Assembly (NCBI GenBank): GCA_947179325.1 | Contig: CAMXAU010000006.1 | Coordinates: 1-64,000 of the forward strand | Length of the DNA stretch: 64,000 nucleotides | Direction of reading: 5' to 3' | Origin: an uncultured Bacteroidales bacterium | GTDB lineage: Bacteria; Bacteroidota; Bacteroidia; Bacteroidales; UBA932 | Part shown: positions 51,897 to 59,448 of the stretch, one piece after another | How the letters are laid out: each line of letters starts with the position of its first letter | Position numbering within the stretch: position 1 is the first letter of the stretch | Position numbers and translations under genes: made by a program | The notes under the pieces: generated by a model | Told to the model about the DNA's origin: nothing | What the model saw: the letters and a program-made list of their open reading frames with translations, nothing else | The model's database searches: none

Positions 51897-52121
51897 TTAC
51901 TCCAATATTTCATCGATTATATTTTCCAGTTCTTTCCCTACCCGTGGATCATTGTCATCGTGTAAAGATAAATACAACGATAATCTATCCACATACTCAT
52001 GTTGCCCGATTTTCATTTCGGGAGAATATTTCCAAATTTCAATCTTATACTTGAAATCCGATGATTCCCATTCCGAAAAAGAATGATTATCCGGAACAAA
52101 ATCCCGCTCCCGAATCGCCAA
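51897..52121 (-). CDS. Small protein of the AbiE-like cassette
   Basis: About 74 residues from a TTG codon; no better start is seen. The segment IEIWKYSPE and the end RLSLYLSLHDDNDPRVGKELENIIDEILE look like a conserved small protein that travels with AbiE-like nucleotidyltransferases in Bacteroidota, but I cannot name it. It lies 5 bp from the toxin relic and 20 bp from the regulator. It may be a domain that was once fused to one of its neighbours. Confidence 0.5.
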   Translation of the reverse strand: MAIRERDFVPDNHSFSEWESSDFKYKIEIWKYSPEMKIGQHEYVDRLSLYLSLHDDNDPRVGKELENIIDEILE

Positions 52122-52141
52122 TGTCGTCTGGTCATCAGGAT

Positions 52142-52765
52142 TCAGGAATGAATAATGGGATAAGGCACGGCCTTATCCCATAGCTCCTTACGAGATATAG
52201 GAGAATATATTAATCTGGGCTTCCATTCCTTTCGAGCTTGTAGCAATTGTTTTCCTTCCAATTCACTGATAGCACGAGATACGGCCAAATAGTTATAAGA
52301 AATCCGCGATTGCATGTCTAGAATGGTGAATCCGTGCATATCCGGATGCAGCAAGAAATTCAACAAAACATATTGAGCTACTGGTGATAGTTGCAGCTTC
52401 GTATTTTCTTTTTTTCTAATACGTTCATTGATAAGCATACCGGGAAGAAACACGTACCGGTCTGATACAACAAAATAAACTCCCTGTTCAATCAGTCTCT
52501 GTCTTATATAAAACGGCGCAGACTGCAAAATAAACACAATCGGAATATTCAGAATCCGTTCAATCAGGATAGCGGGGGCATATTGCATCGGTGTATAAGA
52601 GCGGGTTGAATCTGTTTTTTCGACAAAACATAGTGTATGCTTGTTGAATTCCGCACTATAGAACCGAAAACTCAATAATAGGTCAAGACTCAGTCCTTTG
52701 AATTTATCCCGACCAGTTATATCAAGACCGACAGGAATACCTGCAATAGATATAGCTTTATTCAT
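52142..52765 (-). CDS. Winged-helix regulator/antitoxin of the AbiE-like cassette
   Basis: 207 residues. A winged helix is likely at about 125-190 (LSPVAQYVLLNFLLHPDMHGFTILDMQSRISYNYLAVSRAISEL). The N-terminal part (VGLDITGRDKFKGL...) is of unknown function. By position it is the AbiEi-type antitoxin or repressor of the cassette. Two inverted repeats just upstream (52785-52827) are candidate operators, which fits autoregulation. It appears intact although its toxin partner is not. Confidence 0.6.
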   Translation of the reverse strand: MNKAISIAGIPVGLDITGRDKFKGLSLDLLLSFRFYSAEFNKHTLCFVEKTDSTRSYTPMQYAPAILIERILNIPIVFILQSAPFYIRQRLIEQGVYFVVSDRYVFLPGMLINERIRKKENTKLQLSPVAQYVLLNFLLHPDMHGFTILDMQSRISYNYLAVSRAISELEGKQLLQARKEWKPRLIYSPISRKELWDKAVPYPIIHS

Positions 52766-53221
52766 ATCTTCTCATTTCCCATCATCTGCATCATTATCAA
52801 CATCAATGATGCAGATACATTGATAATAACCTTATCTACAACACATACCTCAATATTTATTAGTTGCAACAAGAGGATTTTCGTCTCCTGCAACAGCAAC
52901 CTATTCTTTTCTATCAGAAGTTTTATGAGCAATAAAACTATAAACTTTTCTCACAGAAGCACAACTATTCTTTTTATAACCGAATATCGCGCAGAAATGG
53001 AAGATAAGAATCTTGCGCTAAGTAGGTATCGATTCTGCATCCCGATTCTCGCTCAACTCCTCGAAATCCTGCATTTCTGCCTCTCAGACACTTAACCTTA
53101 TCCCGCTCAATAACCTTACTTTATCCGAAATTCTTTCGTATCTTCGCGCGCTTTTTTCAGCATGTGATGCAGAAGGGGCATCAACATGGAATGGCCTGAA
53201 AGTAAAGTATAGACGGAGTAA
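52766..53221. other. A+T-rich intergenic region
   Basis: No gene is supported; a 91-codon plus-strand frame (52820-53095) has no protein-like pattern. The left end holds the operator-like repeats of the AbiE-like cassette. Further right, GCAGAAATG (52991-52999) and CATTTCTGC (53072-53080) form a loose inverted repeat. A TATCTTCG element near 53150 could be the promoter of the MFS gene. Confidence 0.45.
52785..52827 (-). promoter_or_regulatory. Two nested inverted repeats, candidate operators of the AbiE-like cassette
   Basis: TCTGCATCATT (52785-52795) pairs with AATGATGCAGA (52805-52815). ATTATCAA (52793-52800) pairs with TTGATAAT (52820-52827). They sit directly upstream of the winged-helix gene, where a self-repressing antitoxin would bind. 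Confidence 0.5.
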
Positions 53222-54418
53222 ATGCAGAGAAACATGAAAACTGAAGCGGATATGAAAATGACGGCGGGCAATTGGCTGCCTCTTGCCGGATTGACATGCG
53301 CGGCCTTTATATTCAACACATCGGAGTTCATCCCTATTGGCCTGCTGACGGATATAGCCGGAGACTTCCATATAACGGAGGCCCGTGCGGGGATGCTTAT
53401 ATCGGTATATGCATGGATAGTGATGCTGCTGTCGCTTCCTCTCATGATGTGGGCCTCAAAGATGGCTCTCAGGAAACTGATGCTTTGGGTGATTGCATTG
53501 TTTACGGTCTTCCAGGTCTGCTCGTCAGTATCTTCAGGCTACTATATGCTGATGCTTTCAAGGGCCGGGGTGGCATGCAGCCATGCGGTGTTCTGGGCCA
53601 TAGTCTCTCCACTTGCAGTCAAGATTGTCCCTGAGGGTTCCAGGCCTCTTGCCCTCAGCATGATAGTGACCGGGACATCCGTGGCCATGATTTTCGGGCT
53701 TCCGTTAGGACGGATGATAGGGCTGTATATCGGATGGAGGATGACTTTCCTGTGTGTAGGGGCCTTTTCCTTCCTGACGCTGATCTATCTTAGCCTTGTA
53801 TTGCCTGGCGTGCAGAGTGACGGCGGATTCTCGTGGAAACAGCTTCCCCAGCTGCTCGGTAATCCGCTTCTTGTCGGCCTGTATCTGCTTTCCCTTGCAG
53901 TTGCAGCCGCATATTACACTGGCTACAGCTATATCGAGCCTTTCCTTAAGCAGGTCGCTGCAATGGATGACCATGCGATAACGATGACCCTTATGGTCTT
54001 CGGTGCGGCTGGTATACTTGGAAGTTTCGCATTCTCAAGATATTATGGCAGAATGCCATATCTGTTCATGAGCACAGTCATATTGTGCATCTCGCTATGT
54101 CTCCTGCTGCTGTTCCCGCTGTCATCCTGCATGTATGCCGTGATTCTGCTCTGCTCGCTCTGGGGAATGTCCGTCACTGCATTCAATGTAGCCATGCAGT
54201 CGGAAATCATAAACTGTTCTCCGGCTGCAGGCACATCAGTCTCAATGGCGATATTCTCCGGAATATTCAACCTCGGGATAGGTTGCGGTACATTTTTCGG
54301 CGGGGAAGTCTGCACATACGCTTCAATCTCGTACATAGGCTATGCTGCCGGTGCGCTTGCCCTGCTTGCCTTTTTCTATTGGTTCTTCCGGGTCAGGAAG
54401 CTTCTTGTAAAGCCGTAG
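53222..54418 (+). CDS. MFS efflux transporter (SotB/AraJ-like, DHA1 family)
   Basis: 398 residues, about 12 membrane helices. FIFNTSEFIPIGLLTDIAGDFHITEARAG and the conserved AFWAIVSPLAVKI-type motif (here AVFWAIVSPLAVKIVP) are typical of sugar/arabinose efflux proteins such as SotB. The start could also be Met5 (53234). It exports sugars or drugs and is not obviously linked to either PUL. Its stop is one base from the convergent stop of the next gene, leaving no room for a terminator. Confidence 0.88.
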   Translation: MQRNMKTEADMKMTAGNWLPLAGLTCAAFIFNTSEFIPIGLLTDIAGDFHITEARAGMLISVYAWIVMLLSLPLMMWASKMALRKLMLWVIALFTVFQVCSSVSSGYYMLMLSRAGVACSHAVFWAIVSPLAVKIVPEGSRPLALSMIVTGTSVAMIFGLPLGRMIGLYIGWRMTFLCVGAFSFLTLIYLSLVLPGVQSDGGFSWKQLPQLLGNPLLVGLYLLSLAVAAAYYTGYSYIEPFLKQVAAMDDHAITMTLMVFGAAGILGSFAFSRYYGRMPYLFMSTVILCISLCLLLLFPLSSCMYAVILLCSLWGMSVTAFNVAMQSEIINCSPAAGTSVSMAIFSGIFNLGIGCGTFFGGEVCTYASISYIGYAAGALALLAFFYWFFRVRKLLVKP

Positions 54419-54419
54419 G

Positions 54420-56072
54420 CTATTTGTCGCCTTTCTTGTATTTGAAACGGCGGATTTTCTGTGTTGCCGTCTTCTCGAAAGGCTCTTTGACGACCTCTAC
54501 GGTATTCACCTTCGAGGACTTGCTTACATGCTTGTTCACATAGTTCAGGACAGCCTGCTTGTGAGCCTCAAGCTTTTCAAAGAATTTGTCCTCGCCTTCT
54601 TGGTTCCAGTCGATGATGTTGTCGTCGAAATGCACCAGCGCAACGAGATGGCCGTCCCTTTCCATGACAATGGATTCGTTGACCTCAGCCATGTCATTTA
54701 TGACTTTCTCGATTTCCTCTGGATAGATGTTCTCGCCAGAAGGTCCAAGGATCATGTTGTTCAGGCGTCCCCTGATATAGAAACGTCCCTTGTCGTCCTG
54801 ATAGGCAAGGTCGTGGGTCCTTAGCCAGCCGTCATCTGTGAATGTCTCCCTTGTCCTCTGCGGGTCCTTGTAATAGCCGAGCATCACATTGTCACCCTTC
54901 ACAACAATCTCTCCTTCACCTGTCTGTGGATTTACATCATTCAGCTTCACTGTTACATTCCACGCTGCTCCTCCCGTGGAGCCTACCTTTGTCTGCTTCG
55001 GATTTGCCGTGCATATCAGAGGTGCGCATTCTGTCATGCCATATCCTATGGCATACGGGAAGTGCGCCTTTTTAAGGAAGGCCTCTACCGTAGGGTCAAG
55101 TTTTGCGCCTCCGATGCCGAAGAACTTGAGATGGCCACCGAATGTCGCCTTAAGCTTCATGCCTATGAACCTGTACAGTATACATGGCATCTTCTTTTCC
55201 ATCCATGTGAGGATACGGCTATGGGCTATAGTGGTCACGACGCTGTTCTTGTAGATCTTCTCTATTATAAGAGGTACCGACAGCATCACGGTCGGCTTCA
55301 CCGCCTTCAGGCTTGCAAGGAGCACAGACGGTGTCGGCGGCTTCTGGATGTAATAGACACACGCGCCGACGTAGAACGGATACAGCAGCCCTATGCTCAT
55401 CTCATATGTATGCGGCATAGGGAGTATTGAAAGCCATTTGTCGTTTTCCTTGCATTTGTGCGCGTGGTATGAAATCTTGATGTTAGTCACAAGGTTCCTG
55501 TGGCTGAGCATCACGCCTTTTGCGCTGCCGGTAGTCCCGGAGGTATAGATTATCGCTGCGAGGTCATCCGGGAGCGGGCTCGTGACCTTGCCGTTGCATG
55601 TGTATGCAGAGTCATCGCGCCTGATTATGTCAAGGGTCTCGATGTCTATCGTCAGTATAAGCTTGTCAGAGCATTCCTTGCTGATTTTTCCCATGAGCCT
55701 GCGGGACACGAATATAGCCTTGCAGCCTGAATGGGTAAGGATATTTGTGATTTCATTTTCTGACGAGTCAGGGAGGATAGGCACAGCAATTCGTCCGAAT
55801 GGTACGAGCGAGAACATTGCCACTGACCAGTTCGGCATGTTCTGGGAAAGGATTGCTACCCTGTCCCTGGCGCCTATCCCGTATCTTGACAGGCGTGCCG
55901 AGATCTCGTTGCATTTGTTCCTGAAGCTGCCGTACGTGTATTGCATGTCAGAGTCAAGCAATACGGACATCTTGTTCTTTTCGTATATGCTGGTGGAATA
56001 TTCATATAGCTTGCCTAAGGTGTCTATATATCTTTCTCTCCAGCGTATGATTTTCTTGGAAATGAAGTTCAT
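54420..56072 (-). CDS. AMP-dependent acyl ligase (long-chain acyl-CoA synthetase type)
   Basis: 550 residues. The AMP-binding signature YTSGTTGSAKG (about 176-186) and the adenylation motifs GYGMTECAPLI and DGWLRTHDLAYQDD are present, with the C-terminal GENIYPEEIEKVI hinge. It activates a fatty or aromatic acid with ATP, usually to acyl-CoA. It is 10 bp downstream of a PlsC-like acyltransferase on the same strand, so the pair may activate and transfer an acyl group in phospholipid or lipid remodelling. Confidence 0.9.
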   Translation of the reverse strand: MNFISKKIIRWRERYIDTLGKLYEYSTSIYEKNKMSVLLDSDMQYTYGSFRNKCNEISARLSRYGIGARDRVAILSQNMPNWSVAMFSLVPFGRIAVPILPDSSENEITNILTHSGCKAIFVSRRLMGKISKECSDKLILTIDIETLDIIRRDDSAYTCNGKVTSPLPDDLAAIIYTSGTTGSAKGVMLSHRNLVTNIKISYHAHKCKENDKWLSILPMPHTYEMSIGLLYPFYVGACVYYIQKPPTPSVLLASLKAVKPTVMLSVPLIIEKIYKNSVVTTIAHSRILTWMEKKMPCILYRFIGMKLKATFGGHLKFFGIGGAKLDPTVEAFLKKAHFPYAIGYGMTECAPLICTANPKQTKVGSTGGAAWNVTVKLNDVNPQTGEGEIVVKGDNVMLGYYKDPQRTRETFTDDGWLRTHDLAYQDDKGRFYIRGRLNNMILGPSGENIYPEEIEKVINDMAEVNESIVMERDGHLVALVHFDDNIIDWNQEGEDKFFEKLEAHKQAVLNYVNKHVSKSSKVNTVEVVKEPFEKTATQKIRRFKYKKGDK

Positions 56073-56082
56073 TACTGTAATA

Positions 56083-56637
56083 TTAATGTGTAACGTACAT
56101 CCCGGGATGCTTTCCTGTCAGATGCATGTCTTCATACATCTGCTGAATGCGTGCCATGTCGGCTTTCGCATCGTCAGTAAGCTCAACCTTGCATTCTATC
56201 CCGACTCTCTTTGTCCCCCAGTCGAAATAGCATAGATATACAGGTACACCCGTCTCCTTTGCTATTGTGTGGAACCCTGTCTTCCACCTCTTCACTGGCT
56301 GGCGAGTTCCTTCAGGGGCTATCGCAAGGTGGAATTTCTCCCGCTTGCCCATCTCGCGGATTACACTCCTGACAATGGATGCCGGGCTTTTCCTGTCAAC
56401 AGGTATTCCGCCCATCCTGCGGACGATAGGGCCAAGCGGCCATCTGAAGAATTCTTTCTTCACCATGCAGAGGGCATCCCCGCCGACTGCCTGGTAGAAC
56501 AGGTATGCAACGACAAAGTCCCATGCCGAGGTATGGGGAACACCAAGAAGGATGCATTTGTCCTCAGGGGCGGTGCCTCCCACAGGAGTCCATCCCCATA
56601 TGTTCACCAATATGAATCTGCAAAATTTTCTCCACAT
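56083..56637 (-). CDS. PlsC-like acyltransferase
   Basis: 184 residues. Acyltransferase block I is HTSAWD (His35, Asp40) and block III is APEGTR (about 108-113). KKEFFRWPLGPIVRRMGG fits block II. Enzymes of this family esterify glycerol-3-phosphate or lysophospholipids at the membrane. It is shorter than classical PlsC, as is common for Bacteroidota relatives. It lies between parE and the acyl ligase on one strand. Confidence 0.88.
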   Translation of the reverse strand: MWRKFCRFILVNIWGWTPVGGTAPEDKCILLGVPHTSAWDFVVAYLFYQAVGGDALCMVKKEFFRWPLGPIVRRMGGIPVDRKSPASIVRSVIREMGKREKFHLAIAPEGTRQPVKRWKTGFHTIAKETGVPVYLCYFDWGTKRVGIECKVELTDDAKADMARIQQMYEDMHLTGKHPGMYVTH

Positions 56638-56664
56638 GATTTCCAGTATTGAAAGTTAATGTTG

Positions 56665-58587
56665 TCAGATGTTTACGTCTTCAAGCTCTTCTTCGCTCCT
56701 GAGGTTCTGCCGTATGAAGTTCTGCCTGTCTATGGTGTTGTCGCCCATATAGAATTCAAGCAGTTCGGCTATGCTTTCCTCATCGCTGAGCTTGACAGGG
56801 TCAAGCCTCATGTCCTCCCCGATGAAATGCACGAACTCATCCGATGAAATCTCACCGAGACCTTTGAATCGTGTCACCTCCACTCCGGTCTTTATGCTCT
56901 TGACTGCCTCCTCTTTCTCTTCCGGGGTATAGCAGTAGCGTGTGGTCTTCTTGTTGCGCACCCTGAACAGAGGTGTCTGCAGGATGTGCACATGTCCTCT
57001 CCTTATGAGGTCCGGATAGTATTTCAGGAAGAATGTAAGCACAAGCAGGCGGATGTGCATTCCGTCAGTATCGGCATCCGTCGCCACGATTATGTTGTTG
57101 TAGCGGAGGTTATCCATGTCGTCCTCCACGCCGAGGGCTGAGATCAGCAGATTCAGCTCCTCATTTTCCGCAACCTTCTTGCGGCTTTCCTTGTAGCAGT
57201 TGATAGGCTTTCCCCTGAGACTGAACACTGCCTGGAAATTCGCGTTGCGCACCTTTGTGATTGTTCCGCTCGCTGAGTCTCCCTCCGTTATGAATATGCT
57301 TGTCATCTCAGGCTCGTTCTGCCTGTCCTTCGATACCCTGTCTCCGTAATGGACCCTGCAGTCACGGAGCTTCTTGTTGTATACGTTTGTGCGCTTGTTC
57401 CTCTCCCTTGTCTTCTTCTGGATGCCGGAGATCTCGGTACGCTCTTTCTCCGATGCAATTATCTTTTCCTGGAGGATAGGGATGATTTCCTTGTGTATAT
57501 GAAGGTAGTTGTCGAGGTTTGTCTTTACGAAGTCATTGATTGAGCTTCTTACCGTCGGGCCGTTCTCGTATGTGTGTGTGCCGTCCTCGTTGGTTATGTC
57601 ATTGGACCACATGTAGAGCGAGCCGAGCTTGGTCTTGGTCTGCCCCTCGAAATTCGGCTCCTGGATCTGTATGCTTATCGCCCCGATGATTCCCTGCCTG
57701 ATGTCCTCCGGTGCGAAGTCTTTCTTGGACATGGTCTTATAGAACTCCTTCAGAGTCTTTGCCACAGCCTCCCTGAGTGCCGCAAGATGTGTTCCGCCGT
57801 TTCTTGTGTTCTGTCCGTTCACGAATGAGGCGATGTTCTCGCCATAGCTGTTTCCATGTGTGATGACAATCTCTATGTCTTCGCTTATGAGATGGATCGG
57901 CTCGTACAGCGGGGTCTCGGAAATGCTGTCGTTCACAAGGTCAAGAAGTCCGTTCTCGGACTTGTATACCGTACTGTTCAGTGTGAGTGTCAGCCCTTTC
58001 TTGAGATATGAGTAGTTCTTCACCATGGTCTCGATATATTCCATGTTGAAGCGGTAGCCGACAAACAGGTTGTTGTCAGGTATGAACTTGACGAATGTCC
58101 CGTTCCTCTCTTTCACTGCCCTCTGGCCGGAATCTATGAGCTTTCCCTCCCTGTATTCGGCAAATGAGCCGGTGCCGTCACGGAAAGACTCCACGTAGAA
58201 GTGTGACGAGAGCGCATTTACAGCCTTGAGACCTACACCGTTGAGACCTACGGACTTCTGGAACGCCTTATTGTCGTATTTTCCTCCGGTGTTCAGGATG
58301 CTGGTTGCCTTGACCACAGAATTGAGCGGAATTCCGCGGCCGTAGTCCCTGATGCTTGCACTGTGCTCGTCAATGTTTATGACGATATTCTTTCCGTGGC
58401 CCATGGAGAACTCATCTATGGAGTTGTCCACCACTTCCTTGAAAAGTACATAGATTCCGTCGTCCTGGCTTTCTCCGTTTCCGAGCTTGCCGATGTACAT
58501 ACCAGGCCTTTTGCGGATATGTTCAAGTCCTTCAAGGGTTCTGATATTGTCGTCAGTGTAGTTGATTATTTCTTTTTCCTCTGCCAT
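56665..58587 (-). CDS. parE: DNA topoisomerase IV subunit B
   Basis: 640 residues, GyrB/ParE family. The GHKL ATPase shows VVDNSIDEF and GLNGVGLKAVNAL. QTKTKLG marks the transducer, and the TOPRIM domain shows EGDSASG and ATDADTDGMHIR. The length and the absence of the long GyrB insertion favour ParE over GyrB. Topoisomerase IV separates daughter chromosomes. A TACCTTTG element about 20 bp upstream fits its promoter. Confidence 0.9.
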   Translation of the reverse strand: MAEEKEIINYTDDNIRTLEGLEHIRKRPGMYIGKLGNGESQDDGIYVLFKEVVDNSIDEFSMGHGKNIVINIDEHSASIRDYGRGIPLNSVVKATSILNTGGKYDNKAFQKSVGLNGVGLKAVNALSSHFYVESFRDGTGSFAEYREGKLIDSGQRAVKERNGTFVKFIPDNNLFVGYRFNMEYIETMVKNYSYLKKGLTLTLNSTVYKSENGLLDLVNDSISETPLYEPIHLISEDIEIVITHGNSYGENIASFVNGQNTRNGGTHLAALREAVAKTLKEFYKTMSKKDFAPEDIRQGIIGAISIQIQEPNFEGQTKTKLGSLYMWSNDITNEDGTHTYENGPTVRSSINDFVKTNLDNYLHIHKEIIPILQEKIIASEKERTEISGIQKKTRERNKRTNVYNKKLRDCRVHYGDRVSKDRQNEPEMTSIFITEGDSASGTITKVRNANFQAVFSLRGKPINCYKESRKKVAENEELNLLISALGVEDDMDNLRYNNIIVATDADTDGMHIRLLVLTFFLKYYPDLIRRGHVHILQTPLFRVRNKKTTRYCYTPEEKEEAVKSIKTGVEVTRFKGLGEISSDEFVHFIGEDMRLDPVKLSDEESIAELLEFYMGDNTIDRQNFIRQNLRSEEELEDVNI

Positions 58588-58606
58588 AATTTACGCGCAT
58601 ATCCTG

Positions 58607-58614
58607 CAAAGGTA
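58607..58614 (-). promoter_or_regulatory. parE promoter -7 element
   Basis: The minus strand reads TACCTTTG, a TAnnTTTG match, 20 bp before the parE start. It is part of a divergent pair with the element at 58628-58635. Confidence 0.6.
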
Positions 58615-58627
58615 ACAAAAAAATACA

Positions 58628-58635
58628 TATTTTTG
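58628..58635 (+). promoter_or_regulatory. Promoter -7 element of the DUF3575 gene
   Basis: TATTTTTG matches TAnnTTTG and lies 32 bp before the chosen start. It points away from parE. Confidence 0.55.
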
Positions 58636-58667
58636 CCGGAGAATAAGATTTGACCAACTTTTACATT

Positions 58668-59342
58668 ATGAAATCATTTAGAAATCATGTGCTGGCATCT
58701 CTTGCCGGTGCACTTCTGGGCTGTTACGGCATGCTGGCCCAGGACAATGCCTGTGCCGGGCCGGAGATTGAGACGGAATGCCACGCAGACTCTGTGGAGA
58801 CACGCCGCCGTGAACCGTGGATGATGGGAGTCAAGACCAACCTGCTTACCGATGTTGTGCTGCTGCCGGTCCTGGGGGCTGAAATCCAGATCGCACCGCA
58901 TTTCTCATTCGAGATCTCAGGGACCTTTACAAGAAAGAACATATTTTTCCCGGACAAGGATACCAATGTCTATGGACTTTCTCCGGAGGTGAGGTACTGG
59001 ATGAACTCGGCACTGCGCAAGGGGCATTTCTTCGGTCTTCATGTCAACACTCTGTGGTACACGACAAAATGGGCAGACGGATGCCTGTACCAGAATATAT
59101 CCAACAGCAGGCCGGCATGGTCTGTCGGTGCAACCTACGGATATAATCTGCGCCTTGACAGGAAAGACCATTGGGGGCTTGAACTTTTCCTCGGGGTCGG
59201 ATACGGACAGTATACCCAGGATGTAGGTGTATGGAATGAAGAACATCAGAAATGGTATTCGAAAGGGATTGGAAATGAACAGTATATAGGCGTGACAAAG
59301 ATCGGGGTGAGCTTGAATTACAGGTTCTCTGTCAGCAGGTAA
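58668..59342 (+). CDS. DUF3575 outer-membrane protein
   Basis: 224 residues from the ATG that starts the signal peptide (MKSFRNHVLASLAGALLG). MGVKTNLLTDVVLLPVLGAEIQIAPHFS and a run of amphipathic strands ending in YIGVTKIGVSLNYRF indicate a small outer-membrane beta-barrel of the DUF3575 family. In Bacteroidota such genes often precede clusters of fimbrillin-like or DUF4493 lipoproteins, as here. An assembly or anchoring role for the following proteins is inferred. Confidence 0.8.
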   Translation: MKSFRNHVLASLAGALLGCYGMLAQDNACAGPEIETECHADSVETRRREPWMMGVKTNLLTDVVLLPVLGAEIQIAPHFSFEISGTFTRKNIFFPDKDTNVYGLSPEVRYWMNSALRKGHFFGLHVNTLWYTTKWADGCLYQNISNSRPAWSVGATYGYNLRLDRKDHWGLELFLGVGYGQYTQDVGVWNEEHQKWYSKGIGNEQYIGVTKIGVSLNYRFSVSR

Positions 59343-59408
59343 TAGGTCCGCAGAATGAGACTTATAGACAATTATATGCCCATTTTTGGCAAAAATAAAT
59401 AAAATACC

Positions 59409-59416
59409 TACCTTTG
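59409..59416 (+). promoter_or_regulatory. Promoter -7 element of the DUF4493 operon
   Basis: TACCTTTG matches TAnnTTTG. It lies 33 bp before the first DUF4493 start in the gap after the DUF3575 gene. Confidence 0.6.
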
Positions 59417-59448
59417 CCGGGATATTAATTTCTTAACCAAAACAAAAA

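Noticed and set aside
52820..53095. 91-codon plus-strand frame in the A+T-rich gap
   Set aside because: It is low-complexity, Ser/Ile/Phe-rich and without a recognisable family or promoter; it overlaps operator-like repeats.
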